Shown piece after piece: positions 24,036 to 33,121 of a DNA stretch of 64,000 nucleotides. The position numbers and the translations under genes were made by a program. The stretch covers positions 496,001 to 560,000 of the forward strand of contig CAXXUH010000004.1 in assembly GCA_963665405.2 (NCBI GenBank), given 5' to 3'. Below the pieces are notes generated by a model. The model ran no database searches, had not been told where the DNA came from, and saw only the letters and a list, made by a program, of their open reading frames with translations. The stretch is from G963665405 sp963665405 (lineage in GTDB: Bacteria; Chloroflexota; Dehalococcoidia; Lucifugimonadales; G963665405). Every line of letters starts with the position of its first letter. The first letter of the stretch is position 1.

Positions 24036-25503
24036 GCCCAAGTTCGACGTCGTCGGCCTGCCCGACACCGCTGTCCAGGAGGCGAGGGAGCGGGTCCGCG
24101 CCGCCATTCGCAACTCCGGTTGCGAGTTTCCAATGCGGCGCATAACGGTCAACCTCGCGCCGGCCGACCTGAGGAAGGCTGGCCCGTCCTATGACCTCCC
24201 CATCGCCGTCGGAATACTGGCCAGCTCCGGCCAGATAGTCGGCACGCCGGACTCGGCCGTCTTTCTCGGCGAGCTGTCGCTGGACGGCGGCCTCAGACAC
24301 ACCCACGGGGTCCTTCCAATGGTCGTCGTCGCCAGGGACCAGGGACTCAAAACGGTGTTCGTGCCGTCGTCCGACGCCCAGGAGGCGGCCTTGGTCGAGG
24401 GCGTCGAGGTCATCCCGGTGGCTTCGCTGGCGGAGGCGGTGTCCCATCTTCGGGGCGAGAACATCATCACGGCACTGCCGCCGGACTCCCGCGGTGGCGA
24501 TGGACTCCTGAGACGGGCCACCGAGACCACCCTCGACGGTAAGCCGGTAGGGGCGGACCTGTCCGACATCCGGGGCCAGGAACACGCAAAGCGGGCGCTC
24601 GAGGTGGCCGCGGCCGGCGGACACAACCTCCTGATGAGCGGTCCGCCCGGCAGCGGGAAGACCCTCCTGGCCCGCACTCTGCCGTCCGTGCTGCCGGCGC
24701 TGACGTACCAGGAGGCGCTCGAAGCAACCAAGATATACAGCGTCGGTGGACTCCTACCGATCTCGTCGCCGCTCGTCACCGAGCGCCCGTTCAGGGCTCC
24801 CCACTACACGATCTCGAGCGCCGGGCTCGTCGGAGGCGGACGCCAGCCCAGGCCCGGCGAGATAACCCTCAGCCACCGGGGCGTGCTGTTCCTCGACGAG
24901 CTACCGGAGTTCGGGCACTCGGGTCTGGAGGCACTGCGGCAGCCGCTGGAGGACAAGGTCGTCACCATCAGCCGGGCGCAGGGGACGGTGACCTACCCGG
25001 CCAACTTCATGCTCGTCGCGGCCATGAACCCGTGCCCCTGCGGATTCCACGGAGACCAGGCCAAGGAATGCACGTGCTCGCCGAGCGCCATTGCAAGGTA
25101 CAAGAAGCGGATCAGCGGTCCGCTGCTCGATCGCATCGACCTGTTCGTAGAGGTCCCGCGGGTCGAGTACGAGAAGCTCGTCGAGCCGTCGCAAAGCGAG
25201 GGGTCGACCACGGTCCGCGAGAGAACTGAGGACGCTCGCAAGCGTCAGATGGCCAGGTTCCACGGGACCGGCCTGATCACCAACGCCGAGATGGGCCCGG
25301 TGGAGGTCTGGAACTTCTGCCAGGTCGAGGACGCGGCCAAGGGGCTGCTCCAGGCGGCGATGAAGCAGATGCACCTGTCCGCTCGCGGGTTCCATCGGGT
25401 CCTGAAGGTTTCCAGAACGATTGCAGACCTGGCCGGCTCGGAGACGATCGGAATCGCGCATCTCGCCGAGTCGTTGCAATACCGGCCCGTCGGCTGGATG
25501 TGA
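23953..25503 (+). CDS. YifB/ComM-family Mg-chelatase-like AAA ATPase
   Basis: A 516-residue protein with the three-part YifB/ComM layout: an N-terminal Lon-protease-like fold (1-170; VDISPGLPKFDVVGLPDTAVQEARERV), a AAA+ Mg-chelatase-type ATPase with Walker A GPPGSGKTLLART and Walker B GVLFLDELPEF, and a C-terminal Mg_chelatase_C region (ISGPLLDRIDLFVEVPR ... HLAESLQYRP). A Cys cluster CPCGFHGDQAKECTCS is also typical. ComM is a hexameric helicase that helps branch migration during natural transformation, so a role in DNA uptake or recombination is likely. The length is normal and the gene intact. A partial second copy of its 5' end is at 22327-22485. Confidence 0.93.
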   Translation: MLAKSRTCAVVGLDGYIVEVEVDISPGLPKFDVVGLPDTAVQEARERVRAAIRNSGCEFPMRRITVNLAPADLRKAGPSYDLPIAVGILASSGQIVGTPDSAVFLGELSLDGGLRHTHGVLPMVVVARDQGLKTVFVPSSDAQEAALVEGVEVIPVASLAEAVSHLRGENIITALPPDSRGGDGLLRRATETTLDGKPVGADLSDIRGQEHAKRALEVAAAGGHNLLMSGPPGSGKTLLARTLPSVLPALTYQEALEATKIYSVGGLLPISSPLVTERPFRAPHYTISSAGLVGGGRQPRPGEITLSHRGVLFLDELPEFGHSGLEALRQPLEDKVVTISRAQGTVTYPANFMLVAAMNPCPCGFHGDQAKECTCSPSAIARYKKRISGPLLDRIDLFVEVPRVEYEKLVEPSQSEGSTTVRERTEDARKRQMARFHGTGLITNAEMGPVEVWNFCQVEDAAKGLLQAAMKQMHLSARGFHRVLKVSRTIADLAGSETIGIAHLAESLQYRPVGWM

Positions 25504-25544
25504 CCAGACTTAGCGACCCTAAACCGTCCCGAGAGTAGGGTTAG

Positions 25545-26597
25545 TTGTTCTACGGCGACATCGAACGATTCCTGGCCGGCCTGTATCCGTATCGCTGGCC
25601 CATCATCGCGGCGGGCCTAGTCGTTGTCGCCGCTCTTATCGCCTTCGCTTTCCGCCGCGGCTGGCACCTCGTGCTCCGACAGCACTGGCGCCTCTCCTTG
25701 ACCGTTGCCACCCCCGTCCTCGTTCTAGCGGTCTTCGGAGGGTGGATGTTCATATCACCTCTATTCATTGACGTGACCGTCGAGGAGGAGTTCCCCTTTG
25801 CGCTCGAGGCGATCGTGCCCGACGACATGACTCGGGAAGAGGTTGAGTCTGCCATGAAGGTGATGGCCAAGGTCGATCAAGAGGTTGTGGAGCCCATGCC
25901 CGACCTGTCGTCGTCTCCCGTTGCCAACGCTGACGTCGGGGAGGTCCAGCAGGTCTCCGTTGACGCGCCTACAGGCTCTCCGACCCCGACTCCCCGGCCC
26001 TCCGCGACACCAACGCCCAAACCGACGCCGACTGCCACCGCTACGCTCGTTCCCGACCCTCCCTCCAGCCCAGAGCCCGAGGCAGGCCCAGGCTCGACTG
26101 CCACCGCGACTCCTTCTCCCACAGGGACCTCCTCTCCGACGGCTACGCCGGAACCCACCGCGACCCCTACGCCAAGACCGACGGCGACACCTTCGCCTGC
26201 TCCAACGGCTGTTCCGTCTCCCACGCCGACCGCTGCTCCGACGACGGTGAAGCTCAAGTCCGGCAGCTTCCGTGATGCTGACGCCTTCCACAAGGGCAGT
26301 GGTGAGGCAACGATCTATCGTGGGCCGGACGGGTCCCTGCTTTTGAGACTGGAGAACCTGGACGTCACCAACGGCCCAGAGCTGCACGTCATCCTGTCCC
26401 CCCACCAAAACCCGGAAAACCAGGGCCAGGTAAAGCTCGCGGGATACACCGATCTCGGCAAGCTAAAGGGCAACATCGGGAACCAGAACTACTTCATCCC
26501 CGAGGGAGTCGACGTGGGGATACAGAGGAGCGTCGTCATATACTGCAAGCCATTCCACGTGATCTTCAGCGTCGCAACGCTGGTAGACGAGAGCTGA
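25545..26597 (+). CDS. Membrane protein with Thr/Pro linker and DM13 domain
   Basis: A 350-residue protein. Two N-terminal membrane helices (IIAAGLVVVAALIAF and LTVATPVLVLAVFGGWMFI), then an acidic region, then a Pro/Thr-rich linker of about 95 residues made of PTPTPRPSATPTPKPTPT-like repeats, then a C-terminal DM13 domain (about 235-350: LKSGSFRDADAFHKGSGEA ... GPELHVILSP ... KGNIGNQNYFIPEG). It carries the conserved Cys in SVVIYCKPFHVIFS. DM13 domains are proposed to bind redox cofactors or act in electron transfer. The TTG start at 25545 follows GAGAGTAGGG. The domain lies outside the cell, held away from the membrane by the linker. Confidence 0.82.
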   Translation: MFYGDIERFLAGLYPYRWPIIAAGLVVVAALIAFAFRRGWHLVLRQHWRLSLTVATPVLVLAVFGGWMFISPLFIDVTVEEEFPFALEAIVPDDMTREEVESAMKVMAKVDQEVVEPMPDLSSSPVANADVGEVQQVSVDAPTGSPTPTPRPSATPTPKPTPTATATLVPDPPSSPEPEAGPGSTATATPSPTGTSSPTATPEPTATPTPRPTATPSPAPTAVPSPTPTAAPTTVKLKSGSFRDADAFHKGSGEATIYRGPDGSLLLRLENLDVTNGPELHVILSPHQNPENQGQVKLAGYTDLGKLKGNIGNQNYFIPEGVDVGIQRSVVIYCKPFHVIFSVATLVDES

Positions 26598-26666
26598 CCG
26601 GCTTGTCCGAGATCGCTCCAATCGCTCTGACCGTTCAGTACCGGCCACTCATGTGTTGACGAGTCG

Positions 26667-27916
26667 ATGGACGCCAAGCCCTGGATCGACCGCTACGTAG
26701 ATCGGCTCAAGGCCGACGGAGGCATCACGTCACCAGCGGTGGAATCGGCCTTCCGCCGGGTCCCGCGCCACCGGCTGGTCGAGACCTTCTGCCGCCTGAA
26801 CCCGGACCAGACCCCTCCCGTACAGGTCGACCATGACCCGCTGAATCCGAAGCCCCCGGACCTCGACGTGATCTACTCGGACCAGGTTCTTTGCACCCGC
26901 GCCGTCGATGTGGGCTTCACCAGCTCCAGCTCGATGCCTCCGCTGATGGCCTGGATGCTCGAGCTGCTCGATCTTCAGCCCGGGCACAGGGTCCTGGAGA
27001 TCGGAGCTGGGACCGGATACAACGCCGCGCTCGTGGCGGAGATAGTCGGCGCGCACGGGAGGGTGGTTTCGGTCGACATCCAGGAAGACGTCGTCGCCCA
27101 AGCGGCGCGGTTGCTGGCGGGCCTGGGTTACCCGCAAGTCGTGCTGAGGGCCGGCGACGGATTCTTCGGAGCCCCTGAGGAGGCGCCGTACGACCGGATA
27201 GTGGCCACGGTCGGGTGCCCGGACCTGTCGCCTCACTGGGTGTGTCAGCTACGGCCCGAGGGATCTATCCTCGTGCCTCTAGCGCATGGTGGCTGGAATC
27301 CGTTGGTCCAGGTACGGCTCGAGAACGGCCGGATTAGCGGAAAGGTGATGGGCCACTCTGGCTTAATGCCCATCCAGGGCGAGCTGGCCACCGAGAGCCC
27401 GTTCAACTTCACGCGGGGGCTCGCTCCAACTCTTGAAGATGCCCGGGAGCTTCCCCTTTTCGCCCAGGTCTCGATGGACCAATTCTCCTCTCTCTGCTAC
27501 TTCATCGCGATTCGGGACGACCGCGTCTTCGTTAGCCTCATGCCTGCGGGTTATGGCCTCTATGAAGAGTCGAGAGGCGTCGTCCTCGTTCGCCCTCAAG
27601 AAGGGAACGTGGTGGTCGGAGGAGACGAGAGCCTGTATGACGAGCTGCGCGACCTCTACTCGACCTGGGAGAGCCTCTTGCGTCCGACTTTGACCTCGAG
27701 TTCGTGCCGATCGACGACGAAGGTGCGCCTTCGCATGCCGAGAGGACGTGGGTCGTGGATCGAAAATTCTACCGGCAGATTCTCACGCTGCCCGGCCAGG
27801 CGATTGGGCGAAAGACCCCGGACACCACACAGGGGCTGCCCGGCCAGGCTGCACAGGGGCCTGCAGACCCCTGTGAAACGGAGGTGGAACGGGCCCGGAG
27901 GCTCCCGAATGCCTGA
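26667..27916 (+). pseudogene. Protein-L-isoaspartate O-methyltransferase-like protein, frameshifted near the C-terminus
   Basis: The first about 340 residues form a PCMT-type methyltransferase: RVPRHRLVETF at the start, then LEIGAGTGYNAALVAEI (SAM motif I), VVSVDIQEDVV, GDGFFGAPEEAPYDRIVATV and LRPEGSILVPLAHGG. Family enzymes use SAM to methylate isoaspartyl residues in damaged proteins. A longer C-terminal extension follows. At about 27680 the frame changes: the expected continuation SDFDLEFVPIDDEGAPSHAE with WVVDRKFYRQIL is in another frame that ends at 27916, consistent with loss of one base. Read as one gene it would be about 415 residues. It could be a sequencing indel, because the core domain is intact. 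Confidence 0.75.
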
Positions 27917-27947
27917 GGAGCTTTCCGCTGTTTGTCAGATCAGTCGA

Positions 27948-28262
27948 TCAGCCGAGGCTTAGACTCTGCGGCTCGCCGACGGCCGAGGAGATCAGGTCGT
28001 TCAGATTCGTAAAAGACTTTCTGTGGAGGCCGACCAGCAGCGAGTCTAGCTGCGATCCCTCTTCAACGTCCCTCATGTAGCCGCACTGCAGGCACTGGAC
28101 GTTGTGGCCGTACATGTCCTTGTCGAGGACCACGTCTCCGGTTACGCACCTGGGACACGATTTGAGCCCTCCGAGCTGATCGCCCTGCCGATCCCCATCG
28201 ACCCAGTGCTTTACCTGCCTATCCCCTGGAACGAGTCGGCCTTGTCCTTCCCCTTGGACCAC
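27948..28262 (-). CDS. Small zinc-ribbon protein overlapping ftsZ
   Basis: About 104 residues at most. The core is CPRCVTGDVVLDKDMYGHN followed by VQCLQCGYMRD, a rubredoxin/zinc-ribbon-like pair of CxxC motifs, then a helical tail. The only usable start upstream of the first Cys is a GTG at 28262, which overlaps the end of ftsZ by 52 bases. Small zinc-ribbon genes of this type are common and unassigned. It lies in the same direction as ftsZ, so co-transcription is likely. The start is uncertain. Confidence 0.55.
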   Translation of the reverse strand: MVQGEGQGRLVPGDRQVKHWVDGDRQGDQLGGLKSCPRCVTGDVVLDKDMYGHNVQCLQCGYMRDVEEGSQLDSLLVGLHRKSFTNLNDLISSAVGEPQSLSLG

Positions 28263-29332
28263 AAGCCGCGCACCCGGCCACCGAGGGAAGAGCCCGCCCC
28301 GACCTCTTTGAGACCCGTCGCGATCAGTGTGAGCTTGACGGAGTCTTCTAGGCTTTCGTCGAGCGACATCCCGAAGAAGATCGCCGCGTCTTTCTTGACT
28401 GACTTGCCGATGAGCTCGCCGGCCGCGTTGACCGATCCGAGGGTCAGCTCCCGGCCGCCCTTCACCGAGAAGAGGACCCCCGCGGCGCCCTTGATGGACA
28501 GGTTGAGCAGCGGGTTGGCTATCGCCCGCTTGGCGGCGTCGACCGCTCCCATCTTGCCGGTGCCGGTGCCTATCGCCATGAGAGCCCCGCCGGGGCAGCC
28601 CATGATGCTCCGCACATCGGCGAAGTCCACGTTGATCTCGCCGGGAACGTTGATGAGCTCCGAGACGCTCAGGATGCCCTGCGTAACGACCTCGTCCGCG
28701 GTCCTGAAGGCGTCCATCATAGGCGCGTCGTGGCTTACGTACTGGAGAAGCCGGTCGTTGTGAATCACGATCAGGTTGTCCACGTATGGCCGGAGCCGCG
28801 AGACACCGGCTATCGCCTCGCCGATCCGCCGGCGGCCCTCGAAGCTGAACGGGGTGGTCACGACACCTACGACCAGAGCGCCCATCTCTTTGGCAAGATG
28901 TGCGACGTATGGGGCCGCGCCGGTTCCCGTGCCACCGCCCATCCCGGAGGTAATGAAGACCAGCTCGGCGTTCTTCAGGGAGTTCCGAAGCTGGGTGGCG
29001 GACTCCTCGGCGGCCTTCTCGCCCATCCTGGCGTCGCCGCCGGCGCCCCAGCCTCGGGTCGACTTCTGTCCGATCTGGACGACCTCTGCCACGTGGGCGA
29101 CGGGCTCCAGGGACTTGATGTCGGTGTTTACCATTACGTACTGGACGCCCGGCACGTCGTGCTGCAGCATGCGGCGAACGCAGTTACACCCGCCTCCGCC
29201 GACGCCGATCACCTTTATGCGCGCGGGGGCTCGGTCCCAGCTTGAGGCGGACTGGCCACGGTGGCCCGGCAGGCTCTCGAGCAGGGCCGGCTCCGATCCG
29301 TCCAGCCTGGTCAATCCGTCAGTCGTAGCCAT
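28211..29332 (-). CDS. ftsZ: FtsZ-family GTPase (copy 1, divergent C-terminus)
   Basis: A 373-residue tubulin/FtsZ homologue. After a 38-residue N-terminal extension come KVIGVGGGGCNCVRRM, VNTDIKSL, the tubulin signature SGMGGGTGTGAAPYVAHL and the catalytic T7 loop INVDFADVRSIM, so GTP binding and hydrolysis are expected. The C-terminus (RVRGLWSKGKDKADSF) lacks the conserved peptide that normally binds FtsA/ZipA-like partners; the second copy at 44093-45166 has one. AAGGAG lies nine bases before the ATG. No division-cluster genes (ftsA, ftsQ, mur) are nearby. It might be an accessory or regulatory FtsZ, as in other bacteria with two copies. Confidence 0.93.
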   Translation of the reverse strand: MATTDGLTRLDGSEPALLESLPGHRGQSASSWDRAPARIKVIGVGGGGCNCVRRMLQHDVPGVQYVMVNTDIKSLEPVAHVAEVVQIGQKSTRGWGAGGDARMGEKAAEESATQLRNSLKNAELVFITSGMGGGTGTGAAPYVAHLAKEMGALVVGVVTTPFSFEGRRRIGEAIAGVSRLRPYVDNLIVIHNDRLLQYVSHDAPMMDAFRTADEVVTQGILSVSELINVPGEINVDFADVRSIMGCPGGALMAIGTGTGKMGAVDAAKRAIANPLLNLSIKGAAGVLFSVKGGRELTLGSVNAAGELIGKSVKKDAAIFFGMSLDESLEDSVKLTLIATGLKEVGAGSSLGGRVRGLWSKGKDKADSFQGIGR

Positions 29333-29780
29333 CGGCCGACTCCTTCACATCGGGCTGCAGTCCAGCGCATCGGGCGCCGTAACCGTTCGTTGGTCGTGGT
29401 ACTAACTATGTTAGGACCCGAGAACCACACAGGACATCGCATAGAAGTCCTGATCCGGCTAGCAATTAAGTACCCCCGTGACCGCTAGTACCAAAGTATG
29501 ATTGCGGGCGTGTCCACATACTGGCCGCTGGTAGACTTCAGGGCGCAGCAAGGCAGGGAACTCGGAGGACACGGACGATGGGGCAGGGGAGGAGGCGGCC
29601 CTGGGGTCCTGTCCCTTAAGATCGCTCCAAAAGGCGGTTCGCTTGGAGGCAGACGGTGGTGGGGTCCTTGCGAACGCAGTTCGGGCGGGGTCGAAAACAC
29701 AAAGCCCGGTGGGCAAAACACCCCGGGTGGGGCTCGCCCGACCGGCATCGGACTTGTTCCGTGAGTCGGCGGGACAGGGA
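29333..29780. other. Intergenic region upstream of ftsZ copy 1
   Basis: About 450 bases without a supported gene. It contains GC-rich hairpin-prone sequence (for example GCCCGGTGGGC and ACCCCGGGTGGGGC near 29703-29735) but does not match any RNA gene I could recognise. Confidence 0.4.
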
Positions 29781-29959
29781 ACCAGCGGGATGATGAGATA
29801 TAGGGTGAGCGAATCCCGACAAGTCCGGATTGCCGGTCCTTCCGCGGAAGGATGAGAGCCTGCCCTGAGCAAGTCGAAGGAGTTTCCCTCAGATATCAGC
29901 GCCCCCCTGGAGGGCTAGGAAGAGGGGGTGATCGGAACGGCTTTCAACACCCTGCTAGG
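29781..29959. repeat. Family A element with hairpin variant
   Basis: Left end CCAGCGGGATGATGAGA, a first hairpin of the ATCCCGACAAGTCCGGAT type, second hairpin region ending in TTTCCCTCAGATAT, then CCCCCTGGAGGG-like sequence, the tail GTGATCGGAACGG and the right end CTTTCAACACCCTGCTAGG. The two ends are imperfect inverted repeats. Confidence 0.7.
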
Positions 29960-30029
29960 CGGACGGGCGAGTCGGTGTTTCGTCGGGTACACGCCCGCAC
30001 GGTCTGATTGGCTCGTGCCACTGATGTCC

Positions 30030-30176
30030 AGCCGGGGGTGATGAAATATGGGGTGTGCAGAGGGGCGAAGCCCCTTTGCCAGGAGTCTGAGGGGTTCCCT
30101 CAGATGTGACTTGTCCCCCCTTCCTGGCAGGAAGGGGGTCAGGGGGATGGTCGAAAGGGCCTCTTAAGCCACCTAG
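30030..30176. repeat. Family A element, complete copy with all three hairpins
   Basis: Start GGGGGTGATGAAATATGGGG. Hairpin 1 AGGGGCgaaGCCCCT (30059-30075), hairpin 2 CTGAGGGGTTCCCTCAG (30087-30103), hairpin 3 CCCCCTTCCT/AGGAAGGGGG (30115-30138), then the conserved tail GGGGGATGGTCGAAAGGG and right end CCACCTAGG. The CTAG supplies the stop codon of the small frame at 30173-30319. Confidence 0.75.
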
Positions 30177-30319
30177 GGGTTCTGGGCTTGCGCCTTCTCG
30201 ACCAGCTCCTGGTAGTGGGCGACGGCGGCGTGGATCATCTTCTGGCGCTTCCGGTGCGGCCACTGATCCCAGCTGCAGAACATCCCTATTCCGACGATCA
30301 GGCGATTCTGCTTATCCAT
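30173..30319 (-). CDS. Small hypothetical protein (48 residues)
   Basis: Begins MDKQNRLIVGIGMF and ends in a basic helix (HRKRQKMIHAAVAHYQELVE). GGGAGC lies seven bases before the ATG at 30319. No family recognised. The stop codon lies in the end of a repeat element, so the original C-terminus may differ. Only the ribosome-binding site and amphipathic composition support it. Confidence 0.4.
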   Translation of the reverse strand: MDKQNRLIVGIGMFCSWDQWPHRKRQKMIHAAVAHYQELVEKAQAQNP

Positions 30320-30621
30320 CACAGCTCCCGTTCCGTTCAGATGACCCTTACCAGCAATTCGCCTGGCGCGGCGAGCCTTGCCGGTGAGGGTCGACAAGTG
30401 CCGTCAGGCGCCTTCCAGTGTACGTAGCGGTTGATCATGCGACATCGGGCGAAAGTCCCACTCGACCATAGGAGAAAGGTCCTTGTCCCGCCTTTCTCGA
30501 CCTCCGATGCAGCGACACGGGCCCTGAGCAGCGCGCGCGGTCGCTCGACGCAATCACCATTTACAACGGTGGACATGCTGAAGCGATTGCAAACGGGCAA
30601 AAGGGGTCATGAAACGCAAAA

Positions 30622-30654
30622 CCCCCGGGATTGCCTTTGAGAGGCGCCCGGGGG
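30622..30654 (-). terminator. Rho-independent terminator of the LuxR operon
   Basis: CCCCCGGG (30622-30629) and CCCGGGGG (30647-30654) form the stem, with an inner GCCT/AGGC stem. On the minus strand it is followed by TTTTGCGTTT. It lies about 40 bases after the stop codon at 30692. Confidence 0.8.
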
Positions 30655-30691
30655 GTGCTTACATGGGTTGAAGAAGCTGTGGGGCGATGGC

Positions 30692-31642
30692 TCAGGCGGT
30701 CGAGGACGCCGGGGCGAGCCGCACATTGAACGCCGTCTGCTGGCCGTCTCGCTGGTCCTCGCCCACAGGCTCGACCTGTGAGACACCGTCCATCTTCATG
30801 AGGAAGTCTCTGAGAGGCAGCGGCCCGCGGAGGTTTATCAAGATACCGACGCCGTCCTTAGGGCTTCCCTCGAGCTGCAATAGCCTGAACTCTGCCTCCC
30901 GGCGCAGGCCGTCGACGAAGCGGACGACCTCTCGGAGCACGCTCGTCGCCTCCAGTTGAAGTTTCACCGTACCGGCGTAAAGCTCGTCGCCGGAGCCGAT
31001 CGAGATGGGGGCGAGATCCACGCTCGGGTCCGCGTCGCCTGCGCTCGAAGGCGAATCCTCCGGCTGAACCGGGGCCTGTTCGTCCGCTCGGTCGGTCGGC
31101 GCGGATACCTCTTCGACCGAGTCCACGACGCTCTCGAACCGCGGCTCGACGGTCGCCGGTGCGGCCGCGGCTTCGGCCACCGGCTCATCGAGGCCGGAGT
31201 CCGATCGATCCGCTGGGCTGTGCATGACGGGGTCTGGAGGGGACGCCTCGGCGTTCTCCTCCGATTCAGGGTGGCGCCGGAGGGACCGGACGCAGTCGGC
31301 CAGCGCGTCTTCCAGTACGCGATGAACCTCCTGCTGCGTGTGGGCCGCCAGCCTCGAGCGAACCCGGTCGGAGATCATGTTCCGGATGTCGACAGACACG
31401 GCCTCGAACTCGCGTATCATCGGGTCGATGCGAGCGTGGTCGTAGGTCTCAGGGTCGTTAAACGCCTCTCGCTCGAGCTGCATCCGAAGCAGCGCACTGG
31501 ATTGGTCGACCATCCGGTGGACGACAGCAGACACGGTGTCCTCGTCCCGAATGGCGTTTAACGCGGTGCCCTCAAGCTCTGGCAGCACGGCGGATTCCGT
31601 TCTATTGCTAGGGGTGCTCATCTGGTTAACCTCCGGGGTCAT
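30692..31642 (-). CDS. Unknown protein, third gene of the LuxR operon
   Basis: A 316-residue soluble protein. Residues 1-140 are helical (HRMVDQSSALLRMQLEREAF ... HTQQEVHRVLEDALADCVRSL). Residues about 140-235 are an acidic Ala/Pro/Glu-rich linker. The last 80 residues form a compact alpha/beta domain (GTVKLQLEATSVLREVVRFV ... GVGILINLRGPLPL ... MKMDGVSQVEPV) that resembles a small ligand-binding or oligomerisation domain, but I cannot assign a family. The ATG overlaps the stop of the receiver-like gene by four bases, so translation is coupled. A strong terminator follows. It may be the effector or partner of the regulators upstream. Confidence 0.75.
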   Translation of the reverse strand: MTPEVNQMSTPSNRTESAVLPELEGTALNAIRDEDTVSAVVHRMVDQSSALLRMQLEREAFNDPETYDHARIDPMIREFEAVSVDIRNMISDRVRSRLAAHTQQEVHRVLEDALADCVRSLRRHPESEENAEASPPDPVMHSPADRSDSGLDEPVAEAAAAPATVEPRFESVVDSVEEVSAPTDRADEQAPVQPEDSPSSAGDADPSVDLAPISIGSGDELYAGTVKLQLEATSVLREVVRFVDGLRREAEFRLLQLEGSPKDGVGILINLRGPLPLRDFLMKMDGVSQVEPVGEDQRDGQQTAFNVRLAPASSTA

Positions 31643-32313
31643 CGGACCTTCTGCAGGACCGCAGACAGGCGATGCCTTGCAACTAGCTTTCGGCAGGCCG
31701 ACTCAAGGACGTCGTTCATCGCTTGCTGGGGGATGTCGAGCTGCCGGCCCGCCTGGGCCAGAGGGACCCCTTCAGCGACACTGCTGAGCGCCAACCGCTC
31801 TCTATGAGCGAGGACTGGCGCCAGCGAGCCCAGGCCCGGAGGGGTCGTGGGCTGGGACAGCGTTGTCAGGGCGTGCCGGGCGACCGCCGGATCTGAGAGA
31901 ACCATGTCCCTCAGCGCGAGCGTGCCCTCGTGTGCCTGGCGGATAGTCTGGACCCACTGCTCCAGAGGAAGGGTCCGCTCCATACAGGCTAGAAGCCCCC
32001 TGGTGAGAGCCTCGATGGTGATCTCGGCGGTGATCTCGTCGGCCAGGCCGAGGATGGGGAGGTCCGGAGACTGGAGAAGCATGAGCCGCGCCAGCTCCTG
32101 CCAGCCGTCGAGGGCCAGCGAGCACGCGGCAACGGTGCCGGGTTCCAGAACGTCGTCGTCGCCGATGGCCGCGATCGCGTCGGCCGTCGAGGTATACTCG
32201 GCGCGGATCACAAGGCCGGCGTCCTCGACCACGGCGCGAAGCCCTCGCCGGTACAGCGCCTGCCCCTCGACGATCACGACGGGGATCGGGTTGCTTGTCG
32301 TACTGTCCAACAT
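31639..32313 (-). CDS. Atypical NarL-type receiver protein
   Basis: A 224-residue protein shaped like a NarL/FixJ response regulator: a receiver-like N-terminus (IPVVIVEGQALYRRGLRAVVEDAG) and a helical C-terminal region (LAHRERLALSSVAEGVPLAQAGRQLDIPQQAMNDVLESACRKLVAR) like a GerE/LuxR helix-turn-helix. The phosphorylated Asp position is Ser/Leu (VAACSLALDG), and the acidic pair at the N-terminus is reduced to one Glu, so phosphorylation is unlikely. The HTH is also divergent. It lies 11 bases after the LuxR gene and overlaps the next gene by four bases, giving a three-gene operon. Probably a phosphorylation-independent regulator or a protein-binding partner. Confidence 0.78.
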   Translation of the reverse strand: MLDSTTSNPIPVVIVEGQALYRRGLRAVVEDAGLVIRAEYTSTADAIAAIGDDDVLEPGTVAACSLALDGWQELARLMLLQSPDLPILGLADEITAEITIEALTRGLLACMERTLPLEQWVQTIRQAHEGTLALRDMVLSDPAVARHALTTLSQPTTPPGLGSLAPVLAHRERLALSSVAEGVPLAQAGRQLDIPQQAMNDVLESACRKLVARHRLSAVLQKVR

Positions 32314-32324
32314 GGCTCCCGAGC

Positions 32325-32651
32325 CTAGATCGCCAGCCAGCCGAGCCTGATGGCGGTCACGACGGCATGAGTCCTGTCAGAGGCTCGGAGTCTGGTCATG
32401 ATAGAGGTGAGGTGGTTCTTCACGGTCCTCTCGCAGATCCTCAGATCGGAGGCTATTCCCTTGTTCGAGTGGCCCTCGGCCACGAGGGTGAGAACCTGGA
32501 GCTCCCGGTCCGTCAGGTGCTCCGCGTTGGGAGGCGTGTTTTCAGCGTCCCGAGGTCTGACGACCACCGCACCGTTGATGTACAGAATGCTGAGCGGAGA
32601 CTCGGCGACGTAGCCGGTTCCGGCTGCCCGTGACAGGAGTTCTGTTACCAT
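32325..32651 (-). CDS. LuxR-family helix-turn-helix regulator (single domain)
   Basis: A 108-residue protein. Residues about 40-108 are a LuxR/GerE DNA-binding domain with the usual motif order (LTDRELQVLTLVAEGHSNKG, IASDLRICERTVKNHLTSIM, RLRASDRTHAVVTAIRLGW). The short N-terminus (SPLSILYINGAVVV) is not a receiver domain. It is the first gene of a minus-strand operon with an atypical receiver-like protein and an unknown partner, so regulator and receiver parts appear to be split over two genes. Target genes cannot be predicted from the sequence. Confidence 0.88.
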   Translation of the reverse strand: MVTELLSRAAGTGYVAESPLSILYINGAVVVRPRDAENTPPNAEHLTDRELQVLTLVAEGHSNKGIASDLRICERTVKNHLTSIMTRLRASDRTHAVVTAIRLGWLAI

Positions 32652-33121
32652 GAGCTACCCTCCGTGAGCTGATGGACCTATCGTACCCACGGTTGATAGC
32701 CCCATCGGCCAAGAGTTGGCAAGAACCGGTAAAGTTGCCTTCAAGAACCGTGACGGCTGGGCACCGGCGGGGGCTGGCGTCAACCGAGGCGAATACCGAC
32801 ACACCCCCCCGCCGAATCACCCGGTCTTGGTACTTCGCCTAACCTTCAGACTAAGATGCCCTCGATGCGTTGTCAACGAACGCTCACGTCGGGCGCAGGC
32901 AGACCCGAAAGGTCGACGGACGTGTGCTCGGGCGTAGGATACCCGCGGGCAGCGCTCCTGACAACACCTGATACCAACCAGCTGTCCTCTCTCCATCCCT
33001 GGGCGCCGATGGGGACCAGTCCTACGGCCCTTAGCCGCGCAGCCCTGTACTACGACGCCTGTCCTTGGTAGCATTGCCCACGCCGGCGGGCGCCGGACCA
33101 AACCCTAGCGAGGAGTCATCG
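32652..33121. other. Intergenic region between divergent operons
   Basis: About 470 bases holding the leaders of the LuxR operon (minus) and the CocE gene (plus). No gene, RNA or clear promoter boxes seen. Confidence 0.4.

Noticed and set aside
25877..26293. Gly/Val-rich frame antisense to the DM13 protein linker
   Set aside because: It merely mirrors the Pro/Thr repeats of the real gene and has no start signal.
28211..29332. Plasmid-type TubZ or CetZ rather than FtsZ
   Set aside because: The T7 loop, tubulin signature and length match FtsZ closely, and no plasmid partition gene is nearby.
29480..29780. Possible structured RNA gene (RNase P, tmRNA or SRP) upstream of ftsZ copy 1
   Set aside because: It is GC-rich and hairpin-prone, but none of the universally conserved motifs of those RNAs could be found on either strand.
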